The notes under the pieces are model-generated. The model made no database searches, was not told where the DNA came from, and saw only the letters and a program-made list of their open reading frames with translations. From Ganoderma boninense (Eukaryota > Basidiomycota > Agaricomycetes > Polyporales > Polyporaceae), in assembly GCA_002900995.3 (NCBI GenBank), contig CM035311.1:1798001-1862000 (forward strand): DNA of 64,000 bases, given 5' to 3'. The position numbers and the translations under genes were made by a program. Of this stretch, positions 52,201 to 62,282 are shown in pieces. The number at the start of each line of letters is the position of its first letter. Positions within the stretch are counted from its first letter, which is position 1.

Positions 52201-52853
52201 TGCAGTACCGTTGCCATCGCCATCGTTGCGGAGACTTGTGGACGTACGTCTTTATTTTGGATACTATTGAGGGATGTGGTGCTGATAATTGGTCTACCTT
52301 TTCAGCTTTCACCTGTCTCCCTGCGATCCTCAACGAGTACCGAACCGCCGAGCTCAACGTTCGCACGGGTTGTTTGAAGGCGCTGTCATTCGTCTTCGAG
52401 TACGTCGGTCCGCAATCAGCGTATTACGCCGACTCTGTCGTCACCATGCTTGAGGACGCCCTTACCGACCGTGACCTGGTGCACCGACAAACCGCCAGCA
52501 CCATCGTGAAGCATCTTGCCCTCGGTGTCGCTGGCCTTGGCTGCGAAGACTCGATGCTCCACCTCATGAATCTCGTCTGGCCAAACTGCTTCGAGACGTC
52601 CCCCCACGTCATTGGCGCAGTCATGGAGGCCATCGAAGCGATGCGCGTCACGCTTGGTCCCGGCGTGCTCCTCAGCTACGTGCTGCAGGGCCTGTTCCAC
52701 CCCGCTAGGAAGGTCCGCGAGGTCTACTGGCGGATATACAATTCGCTCTACCTCGGCGCGTCGGACGCCCTCGTCCCGTTCTACCCTGACCTTGGCGAGC
52801 TGAGCGAGGGCCAAAATGTGTATGATCGTCATCCTCTGCAGATGTTCATCTGA
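49248..52853 (+). CDS. HSH155: Splicing factor 3B subunit 1, Hsh155/SF3B1
   Basis: Four exons (49248-51525, 51577-51861, 51920-52243, 52306-52853) give 1144 residues. The N-terminal region has several RWD-type U2AF-ligand motifs ([31 protein letters not shown]) followed by the conserved [20 protein letters not shown] and [16 protein letters not shown]. The rest is the HEAT-repeat superhelix, beginning near [20 protein letters not shown] and including [20 protein letters not shown] and [20 protein letters not shown]. It binds U2 snRNA and pre-mRNA at the branch site. A short Ala run is encoded by GCA/GCT repeats near 50083. The start was taken at 49248 ([10 protein letters not shown]), not the longer upstream frame, because the N-terminus matches the family from there. 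Introns occur only in the 3' third. Confidence 0.97.
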
Positions 52854-52943
52854 GCGGTATCGTAATTGTTATTGTTGTATAGTAGGTTGGGGCCTGTACC
52901 GTACTTTAGTCTCTTGTTACTGCGGAGAATGTCAATGCATGCT

Positions 52944-54758
52944 TCACGTCGTGAAAATCTGTGCAGCGCGGTTTGGGATACAGCGTGATGAATCTAGGTA
53001 TCTATGGTACAGCAGCATTGGAATCGAACTCGAATCAGGTTTATCATCAATCCTTGCGATGTCATTGAATCGAAATTGTGTATTCCCGTCTAACCCACCA
53101 ACGTCCTCCTGTTGTACTGTAAGCCGATTCATCAGTTTGCTGTGCGACAAGAGGTGCTTTGAAGGCGGACCACTTACATCGTGGTCAAATTTAGCAGCAC
53201 GGACGCTCTGGTACATGTCGTGCAAGCCGGACATGAGGCTGAGGTTCATCTCGCATTTTGAACACCATATCTTCTTCGTCAGTGACTCTTTGAGCAGTTT
53301 TGCAACGTGCGGTTCAAACTTCCACAACTCGTTGCTCCTGCATCCCTGCAAACCTTGGGCAGTCTGGCGCCATACGTTCAACAGCCAGGGGTTTCGAGGG
53401 TCCGGAGCCTCGGGGGCCTTCGCTTTAGGCCTCGATTTGGCGACGGAGGGTGTGCTGCCGCTACTGGGTCCTGGAGTACTCGACTGAGCTGCCCTAGAGG
53501 GCGAAGCAGGCGTCTGAGTGACTGTTGTCCCTGTGAGCCTCGAGGTCGCTACGGAGCTTTGGTGACGGTTGATTAGAAGTGTATGGTAGACGGTGGCGGG
53601 AGTGTCCTCCATCTCCGCGGGACATCCATAGGTGTGGAGCTCTCCGCTCAGGTTGGGCAGTGTGGACCTAGCGTAGTCTGAGAAGCCCAATCTGGCGGCC
53701 ATGAGATAGCTTGCTAGGGGACGTTCGCGAGATGCGAGCCAGAATGCGCCGCGGCACAGATGGTCTTGGGCTTGTTGCATGTCGTACTTTCGCGCACAGG
53801 CCGTCATTGCCATGAGTTGGTGCAGGTCAAATTGGGTGGGGTGCCGTCTCTTGGTAGGATAACAGGCTTCCAAGATGGGGCCTAGGACAGAACCTACGGT
53901 ATCCTTGAACTCAAGGACAGGAATCGTGGAAGCGGTCGCTGTGGCAGCAGCGGCGGGGGAATCGGGACACAGGCGGGATATCTTCTTGCTGAGGACCGAT
54001 GAGGCGAGGCAGAGAATAATTCTATGTGAACGAAACTCTACTCCATCCGAAGAACGACAGATGATGTCGGCGTAAGGACGAGGCTGGAATGTGATGGCGG
54101 ATGTGTCCGCTCCCAGTTCCTGGAACAGGGAGTGCCGTTTCTGCCTCTCTTGCTCAGGCTTCGGAATGTCCTCGGGGAGTGGGTCCCAGAACTTGAAGGA
54201 CTCTGGAACATTTCCACCGGCTCGGAGGAACTTGGTGAGGCGAAAGTAGTCGCCGCTCGACACTTGTTCAAACTCCGGCGGGGCCTTGACAGGGAACTCC
54301 TTTCCAAATAGCGCAAGCGCAGCCGCTTTTGCTTCTTCTTCGAACCGGAGAAGGCACGCGGAGGCCCATACTCGCAAAGGCTGGTCGTCCATGTACGAGC
54401 GGAGCTGTTTCTTCAGGAGTGTACAGGCCTCTGTCATTTGATACTTCATGGCGGCGGCGAGGACGAGCCGGACGTCTTTGAGATCGGCAAAGACTGGGTC
54501 CGTTACGGGGTAGCAGAGGCGAAGCAGCGGGTCTAGCACAGTGCTATCTTCTGCGACAACGAGGAGGCGTTTCCCGTCCGTCGTGCGCTCGATTTGATCC
54601 GAAGTGAGCATGACGGAGAAGACGGGCGACGCCTCGGAGATAATGGCGCTGCGTACACGGAAGTGCACACCATCAGGCGATCGGATGACGACGTCTGCCG
54701 CGGGGTTTTCGAAGGGTACCCCAGCGAAGGTGAGAGTCACTGGTTGCGGATTGGACAT
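52944..54758 (-). CDS. Double BTB/POZ domain protein, paralogue 3
   Basis: Exons 54758-53178 and 53108-52944 give 581 residues. The first BTB domain is FENPAADVVIRSPDGVHFRV; the second begins QPRPYADIICRSSDGVEFRS near residue 225. A Ser/Pro/Thr-rich linker at about 405-450 (PASPSRAAQSSTPGPSSGS) is longer than in the other two copies. The C-terminal element is KKIWCSKCEMNLSLM. The last intron (53109-53177, 69 bases) is at the matching codon position and has no in-frame stop, so retention adds 23 residues. Its last exon is longer (54 codons before the stop). The stop lies 90 bases from the SF3B1 stop on the other strand. Confidence 0.85.
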   Translation of the reverse strand: MSNPQPVTLTFAGVPFENPAADVVIRSPDGVHFRVRSAIISEASPVFSVMLTSDQIERTTDGKRLLVVAEDSTVLDPLLRLCYPVTDPVFADLKDVRLVLAAAMKYQMTEACTLLKKQLRSYMDDQPLRVWASACLLRFEEEAKAAALALFGKEFPVKAPPEFEQVSSGDYFRLTKFLRAGGNVPESFKFWDPLPEDIPKPEQERQKRHSLFQELGADTSAITFQPRPYADIICRSSDGVEFRSHRIILCLASSVLSKKISRLCPDSPAAAATATASTIPVLEFKDTVGSVLGPILEACYPTKRRHPTQFDLHQLMAMTACARKYDMQQAQDHLCRGAFWLASRERPLASYLMAARLGFSDYARSTLPNLSGELHTYGCPAEMEDTPATVYHTLLINRHQSSVATSRLTGTTVTQTPASPSRAAQSSTPGPSSGSTPSVAKSRPKAKAPEAPDPRNPWLLNVWRQTAQGLQGCRSNELWKFEPHVAKLLKESLTKKIWCSKCEMNLSLMSGLHDMYQSVRAAKFDHDVSGPPSKHLLSHSKLMNRLTVQQEDVGGLDGNTQFRFNDIARIDDKPDSSSIPMLLYHRYLDSSRCIPNRAAQIFTT

Positions 54759-55319
54759 TTCAACCGTACAACGGCGCTGAGTTCCATGAGGATAAAGAAC
54801 TTTGGAATCAGCATATCTATGTCACAGTATACGACAAGATAACTCACCAGATTTTGCGGAGCTGTTACACGGCCTATCGATGGGCGAGAATGGATGGTGG
54901 TGGTTGAGAAAAAAGGAGAGGAAGCACTTTGAAGCTTTCTTCAAACCTGTGCTCCGGGGAAAGACCACTGCCGCCATGAAGTCACAGGTCACAGCACTGG
55001 ACACGAGGCTTCCCTTTCGGGACACCCATGATCCTTCCACCATGCAGTTTTCCGGTTTCCCAGAAGCTTACCTCGTTCTAGACCGTTGCAACGAGATATG
55101 AGAATCGGGGGCACCGCAGAATCGTAGAACACAGACAGACTTACTTCGACAGCTCGCTTGTGTCGATTACGACATCATCAACCAACTGCACAAAGAGACC
55201 ATTAGATTCACATCTTTACAGCGCCAGGCTACATGCAAACGGGACATGGATTGCACGATGAGTCGATAAAATACTGTACGGTATGCAACATCGTTCCACA
55301 AGCACATGAACGACCGCGA
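54759..55319. other. Intergenic region, BTB gene 3 promoter / AP-1 gamma 3' end
   Basis: About 560 bases. It should carry the BTB gene 3 promoter and the AP-1 gamma 3' UTR. Nothing else recognised. Confidence 0.45.
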
Positions 55320-58300
55320 TCACGACGATCCCCCGGTCAGCCCTGGCGGGAACCCAGAGAAGACCGTCTCCTCTTGCACCACACGGCCCGCGAGGTTGTA
55401 CGCTATCCGAAGTTTTAGCCGGACGGCGGCCTGCACGAGACGAAGGGTCAGTAATATTGTTCGAAATAGAAGGTATAACAGCACTTACACCCACGGGAGT
55501 CAGGACACGAAGCTCCTGCGTCTCTACGCCGCCTGGCTGGACCGTTGACGACGAGATCGGTGCCATTTGCAGTTGTTGGGACTGAATATGGCCACGGCCG
55601 GGGGCATGAGCAATGCATTACAGGACACCAACGGAAACGAGCACAAACCTTGGGAACCGCCGCCTGGAAGTTCAGCTCCGACACAACATTCGCCCCCGTC
55701 GCCTGGAAGTTGGCGATGATCCTGACGAGACCCGGGCGCGTCGCAGACGTCTGAGGCGCCAGCGTTATCCGCAGCTCGTTCTTGTCGTACGCGGTATAGC
55801 CAGAGGGAGCCGCTGCTGGAGGTGGTGACGTAGCTTGAGGAACCGCAGCTGTGGCGCCGAAAATCGACTGCAATGACGCGGCAGGAGCCGCCTGCTGGGG
55901 AGGTGGTGGAGATGGTGCAGCGGGGGTCGGAGAGTCGAAAAGACCGAGGATATCTTGGGCTACATTGCGCTGTGGAGCCGCAGGCGCAGGAGAGCCAGAG
56001 GCTGTTGGCGGGGATGGCGCAGAGCTGCCGAAGATTTCGGCGAGGAGGTCTTGTGTCGCGGGTACGGCTGGGCCACCATTTGGCGTCGAGGTGCTGGAAA
56101 TCTCGTCTCCCAAGAGATCCGCATCCTTGCCCGGAGCAATGGAGCCAACGGGTTTGTTTTCGCTGACTACACGAGGCGTAAGACTCGAGAACAATGGAAG
56201 GGAAAGTGCATCTAGCCGTACCAACACCGAGAACAGTAGCCTTGAGCTCAGGAGCAGGCATACGTTCCAGAACACCGGATCGGACTTCCCCGAGGTTGTA
56301 AAGACTGGCAAACTCAACCGCGCGTTGCTGAATCTCCAGCTCCGGACTAGTCGCATAGCCAAGAAGAAGACCCTGTATTCGCTCTTGTTGTGCTGGGGTT
56401 GTCGTAGGCCGCGACGAGATCTTGGTGATTGCGGTCAGCACGAATTGACGTGTAAGGTAGTTAGCGTAGGGCGAATCCAAGATGGAAAGCAGGAGGTCAA
56501 GCAAATCCCTGTCCGAAATCTGGATGGAAACCTAAATGAGCTTTGAGGGCGAAGCATGAATAAGGAGCCATTACCGCTCTGGGTGTCTCCTCGTCAACAA
56601 GACCTCCTTCGAGAAGGATCTCGCTGTACTCCCCAATCACCCATGTCGCTGCGAGAGTCAATGACTCTTGCGAGATGTCAGATCGGAGGGCAGAGTACAG
56701 TTTCGACGCAGTGTAGCCCTGCAATTCCGGCGTGTGTGCAACGAGTCGGATGAAGGCAGACAGGATTTCTTCCCTCACGAAGTTACCGGCCTGAGTACAG
56801 GACATCAACGTTCACGTCGTTGCGCACCAGCCGGGAAAGGTCTGAAACATACCAATTTCAACACACGTAGCACTGTGTCGATATGCCAGCGCTTGTTGGG
56901 AGCAAACCGTTCGGCAGCGAGACAGATTTGAGTAGTCATCCCAAGCTTGAACTCGTCGTCTGCAACTTCGAGGAACGCAAGCAGCTCGCGAGTGAGTATG
57001 CGCACGTTCTGTTCATTTATGAGCGCATAGGATAGCTCGAGAGCGCGTCGCCGTATGGAGATATCGCCATCACGCAGACAGTCGAGGATGATATTTCTGT
57101 GTCGTTGCACGGCGTTCGTATCGATTGCGACGACCTTGTTCAAGGTGTTTAGCGCGACGTATCTAGCGCCGATGGACAGGGTCAGTGACGTTGGGCTCGA
57201 GGGCACTCGTAGGACCACATACCGGATGTTGTTGTCGCGGTTGCTCAAAAACTTGCCCAGAATGTTGATAGCCATGACGCGGAGGCCGCTATCTGCTTCA
57301 ATCTCGAGTACAGTCATGACCGTCTCGTATAGGATGGAGTTTCCGACGTTCTTGGTCGAGTCAGTGTTTGTCGCGACCTGGGCAAGGATGTCGTTCATGG
57401 TCTCACTGGCCCTCGGGTCACCCCTGCCCAGAAGACGCATGAGGCGCAGGATTCTAACTTGCAAGAAAGGATCCGTGATGCCGGAGACATCGTGTTCTGG
57501 GCTATAGCCAGTTGTGACCAAAGCTTTGAGGTGTCGGACGAGCAAAGGGACGGCCTGAAGGAGCCGCCATCATGTAAGGATAACTGTGACAACTGAGCAC
57601 AGAACTCAAACGTACGTTGCGGAATTCCTCTAAACACCCAGCATCTATTTGGCACATCTCCGTGACCAGTGTGATCGCGGTCAACAGCACTCCGTGGTTG
57701 CGATCGGCAAGAAGGTTCTTGGCCTTCGTGGTGAAGTGGTCGGCAAGTTCGGGCACTTTGCGTACTACCCGCAGTGCACAGAGTGAAGCCTGGGGTAGAG
57801 GTTGGAAAAGTGACACAGAATATTCGGTAGGAATACGGACCTTCTTCCGGATGTAAGTGTTACTCGATCCCAACAGCTTCTCTATCTCATTAGCCAAGTC
57901 TCGCGACATCTCTTCTGACGCAATATCTGCAAATGTGCATAGGGCGAGGCCAACGGCGTACATATTTGCGTGGTTCATGTCGCTGGGGTACAAAATGAAC
58001 AGTGCATGAAGGGCGAAAACGAGAGGGACGCACTTCTTCAAGGAATTCGTCACCAGCGTAAGAACCTCTTGGTTCTCATCCAACAGCAACATAATTCCCA
58101 AGTACCCTAGCCGTTTATCGGAGAAGCGGGGGCTTGCTACGAGCTTGAGACATTCCATCTGGCCGAAGTGGGCCTCGGAACCCAGCATGTGAATGTAGAG
58201 GAGCTTGGCAACATTGTTGTGTCTTGCGTAAGAGTCTTCCTCGCGGAATGAAGCACGGATGGCAGCAGACTCCTGCTTGATCAAGGCGCGCTCGTCTGCG

Positions 58301-58412
58301 ACGGTCTACTCGGGTGAGCCTTGACATCGGATGGTCGAATAGCTTGGAGGGGGGCACTGACCTTACACGCGCGGATGCCCTTGATCAAAGCTGCGAGATG
58401 GATGAGCGCCAT
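55320..58412 (-). CDS. APL4: AP-1 clathrin adaptor gamma subunit
   Basis: Starts [17 protein letters not shown], then [20 protein letters not shown], the typical gamma-adaptin opening. The armadillo-like trunk follows over several exons ([60 protein letters not shown]). The proline/alanine-rich hinge lies around 55.85-56.15 kb, with DILGLFDSP and LAEIFGSS motifs that could bind clathrin or accessory proteins. The C-terminal ear domain includes [16 protein letters not shown] and ends [20 protein letters not shown]...GLTGGSS. AP-1 sorts cargo between the trans-Golgi network and endosomes. The start at 58412 is supported by homology. Exon boundaries between 56.15 and 56.6 kb were not all fixed. 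Confidence 0.93.
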
Positions 58413-58764
58413 TCGAACACATCCAAGGAGGACTATACCTTTGAGATTGTGGTATGGCATCCTGCGAGGAGACTGTCGGGAACAAGAGGGCGGCGGTCGG
58501 GGTGTGGACTAAGTATATCAGGCGGACCGCGTCGATGCACTCGGTGCGCACAGCACTTGTCTGATAATTATTTACTCGCTATAGGAGTAAAATTAGTCAG
58601 ATAGACTTGGGACTGGCTTATTTAATCGAATGGCAGCAAGCCTGTCTAGTTACGTAACATAAGGTGAGGGCGCAGCTTTAACTTATGTTTCGTGTATGCG
58701 GCGGTTGCACTGCTCATACCCTTGTGCTCCTGCACCCGCTCTATCCTCTCATTCCTCGTTCACC
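58413..58764. promoter_or_regulatory. Divergent promoter region, AP-1 gamma / forkhead gene
   Basis: 352 bases between divergent starts. No clear TATA box. The chosen forkhead start (58765) follows CACC, a good context, although an in-frame ATG exists upstream at 58696. Confidence 0.45.
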
Positions 58765-61462
58765 ATGGCTTCTCGCAGGCAGCGGCAGCCAGCCCCAACC
58801 TCTTCACATGCTGTGTCTGTATCCGAGGCTCTCAGTCGACTCGGCATGACTAGGGAGCAGTTCGTGGCCAAACAGGCTGAACTCTGTGCGGGCCTTCTTC
58901 AGAGCCAACCTTTCATGCCCAAGGCTTCAAACGCGCCTCAGATACCTGTAAACGAGAGCTACAAGGCAGGAAAGTCAAGGGGACGCCGATCTCGATCTAG
59001 TTCTTTTTCCAGTTCGTCGTCTCGAGGGCCATCCCCCTCCCTACCGCGTACACCAGCGAAACATGACCGAACCGACGGACCCTCGCGCCCTCGGGATCAA
59101 ATGGAGATGATATTGGAAGGGAGGAGTCGCAGAAAAGCTGCTCGCCGAAGAGGTTTGTCTGTCATTCGCCTTACTGCGCGAGGTTGGGCCTCAGGCATGC
59201 CTTTCTCATTAGACTCTACGTCGCGTTCACGCGACGACGGACGCGTCATTACTGCCTCCAGCCATGCAAATGATGACGTCCTCACCTCTAATGTGAGTGA
59301 GACGCGTCCGTCTGCTTTGTGATGACTAATGTGGCCGTTTCCTGCAGTGGCCACCAGAGACTCCCCACCACTATAAATATTATAGTGAACGTGTGGTTGG
59401 TGAGGCTTCAGCCTCAAAGCGCACCAATGTACGCTTTGCTTTATTCCATATCGTTTTTACCACCTTTGACTTTAATGGACATCACAGGAAGGCCCCGATT
59501 TCCCTAAAACACCATCTGCAAACCGTGGACGTTTCAAGGCTCCTCTCCCCCGCTATCCCATGCCTAAAACCCCTGCGCGACAGAATATAAGATCATCCCT
59601 TCCGGCCACACCACGGTCAAGCCCTCCACCCATCGTCAATCTCGTGTCGTCGCCAGGGCCGATGAGCACTAATCCTCCTGAAGAGGACAACCTCCCTTTC
59701 GTTCTTCCTGCAGGCCCATACTCGACAGTGAAGCCCGAGCTATCATATGCCGCAATCATTGGAAGGGCCATACTGGCGTCACCAAACCATGCCTTGGCCC
59801 TACAAGACATTTACGAATACATCACGACAGTATTCCCATTCTACAAGCGCGGAGAGCCTACGTGGATGAACTCTGTGCGCCATGCCTTGTCCACGATGGC
59901 TGTCTTCCGAAAGGTCCAACGAGGACGGTCGGAAGGCAAGAGCCTGTGGGCTGTCTTGGACGCTGACTTACCATGTTTCGAGGGCGGCGGTTTCAAGAAG
60001 GCCCTTTGCGCGGATATGAACAACGGCGTCTCGGGTCACAAGAATTCCAGGAAGCGAGCGGCAGATGACGGGGGTGGTCCCCGATCAAAGCGACGCAAAG
60101 CCAACGAGGAGCCTGTGCCAACACCAATTAAACCTCCCTACTTCCCACCTGTCGTCCAAAATACGAACCAGCAGTCGTACTATCAGGCTGCGTGCCTGCA
60201 ACAAGCACATGCACCCGCAGAGAACCTCTTCCCGCCACTTCCAGCTTCCTCTAACTTCCACCGCGTGGTCGCGCGAGCTGCGACCGTCCCGTTGGTAGGC
60301 GCACCGCTCATGGTCCCGTCGGATGGGGCATCATCGACAGGCACGGGCGAGGAGACGGAGGTTGAGGACGACCTCATTCCCCCGTCGTCCCCTATCGAGC
60401 GACCCCCGTCATCGTCATCGTTGCCCGACTTATCTTCTAGTCTAAGCACTTCATCAAGTCCGACTCCATCGCACCTTAGTTATCCCAGTTCTCGGGATCC
60501 GTCCCCTGCAGTCGCGACTGTTCCGCCCCCGGCTGCGGAACTTCCGGACGACATTGAAGGAGATCCCATGGCCGCCTGGTTGCGGTCTGACTCTCCTCCA
60601 CTTTCAATACCAGCTTTGTCGGCGAAAGCTAAGGGCAAAATAAAGATGACTCCTCTCCAATCATCTGGGAAGAAGCCGTTACGGGTATGTCCTTATTGTC
60701 GGATGCTCCTTTCTGTATGATAGTATTGATCGTGAATCTCAGATGATGGCTCCGATGCACCCACCCAGCTCGCCAACTCCCGATCGTCGAGGAGTTTCAG
60801 GGCTTCGGCGGACAATCAACCCTTCAAAGCCTAAGAGTCCAGGAGCAATAATCCCGCCAACACTCGTTCACAAGCCGATATCACCATCGTCTGTCATGAG
60901 CAGGCTTCACGCATCCCTCATCGCCTCTGCTATTGCCGCTGAGGGTAGCCAAAGTGCGGACGACATAGAGCGCCCCTCGACCCCGGACCATGCAGTAACG
61001 CCGCCACCTTCATCAACGCCCCTCCGTGTCGACGATCTGGAGTCAGAGCTCATTGACTTCTCGCCATTTAAATCGCTGTCGGCTGATGTAGCGCACTTGT
61101 TCGGAGCATCCTCGTCCTCTGGTCTTCTACCTCCCAGCCCGTCGTTGTCTGTATTCACCGCTCGGGCCCCTCTTCTGCAGGGGAGCATGGAAGATCTGGC
61201 CGGAGACTGGATGTCGGCTATCTCAAGGTCACCCATCGCGCCTATTCCAAAGACACCGAAGAAGTCGCCTGCGTTTGGTTCCTCATCGTCTGCCCAGTCG
61301 CTGCGAATGTTTTCACCATTTGGGACGCCGTCGCGTGGAACCCGGGATGCGCTGCTTGATCCCGAGGATGATTGGATGCGCCACTTCCAAAGTCCGAGCG
61401 AGCTATTCGCAGCCTACACGACGCTTGGTGCATCACCCTCCCCAAGTCATAGCAATCGCTGA
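58765..61462 (+). CDS. Forkhead-domain transcription factor
   Basis: Four exons (58765-59292, 59348-59428, 59488-60684, 60743-61462) give about 841 residues. The forkhead winged helix lies at residues about 285-375: KPELSYAAIIGRAILASPNH, LALQDIYEYITTVFPFYKRG, PTWMNSVRHALSTMAVFRKV (recognition helix, NSVRHALS) and GKSLWAVLDADLPCF. Much of the remainder is disordered, rich in Ser, Pro and Arg, with many SP/TP sites such as PSLPRTPAKH and PIPKTPKKSP that could be cyclin-dependent kinase targets. Fungal relatives include Hcm1 and Fkh proteins controlling cell-cycle genes; which subfamily this belongs to cannot be settled by eye. Exon 1 is read through a possible GT at 59154 because the frame stays open. 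Confidence 0.88.
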
Positions 61463-62282
61463 GCACCCCATCGTGACATGGTGCCTTCCGACCCGCCCAG
61501 TTGGACTCACGGTTTTATGTGCCATTTGCCTCTTCTCTCGCGACTGTCCGCTGCCTACCTTAAGACGAACAACGCGTTACATTTATCCGTCTATCATTAT
61601 TGGTTACGCCTGTTCCAACCATCTATCTGAACGTTCAAGCTGTATCGTTCGTCCTTATGTAGACGGGACTCGTACCATATGCATCATACCCTCCAGCTAG
61701 TTTTGTAAGCTCTTGCACGTATCCTCGCCTCAGACTCCACATCGCTCTTCGTATCTATCCTCAATCATCCCGTTCCGCTGCATATGTCGTCGCCGTTTTT
61801 GCATCCTAAGTCACTCTTCATCTTGCCCTCTATCCTACCTTCTGACAGTCTTTTTTTCTGAAACCCTCCCTGCGATACCTCGGACTGTCGCTGCTGTCTG
61901 TCGGGACTACTTTTGGTCATTTCGCTGTCATCGCGCCCGCTATTGGTTTTGCGCTCAAGTAGTCGATTCATTCAAATCCCATGGTGTACTACAAACGTCG
62001 TTGACAGCCTCCCTCAAACCTTGATCCACCCTCGCATTTCCCAATCATATGTTTGTACGTAGTACTAGATCAGCCATCGCCTATCATTACCCAAGCATGT
62101 CGCACCCCACACCAATACTCTTGGAATATTCATATCATGGGTTCCTCGCCTCCTGTCATCCTGCCTATCAATAACCATTCTAATTGTACGTTATTCCTAG
62201 TCCAAGTATTCAGATGCTGCTAATCTGTGATAGTTGTCCGAAAATCCAACATTGTGGAAGACAGTCTGGTGCGCTGAGCTTA
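61463..62282. other. Convergent intergenic region, forkhead gene / DNA ligase IV
   Basis: About 820 bases with two 3' UTRs. CT-rich on the plus strand. Short frames such as 61713-62024 plus have no recognisable domain. Confidence 0.45.

Noticed and set aside
55851..56546. 231-codon plus-strand frame opposite AP-1 gamma
   Set aside because: Antisense to the Pro/Ala-rich hinge of gamma-adaptin; the Gly/Arg-rich reading is the expected shadow of that sequence.
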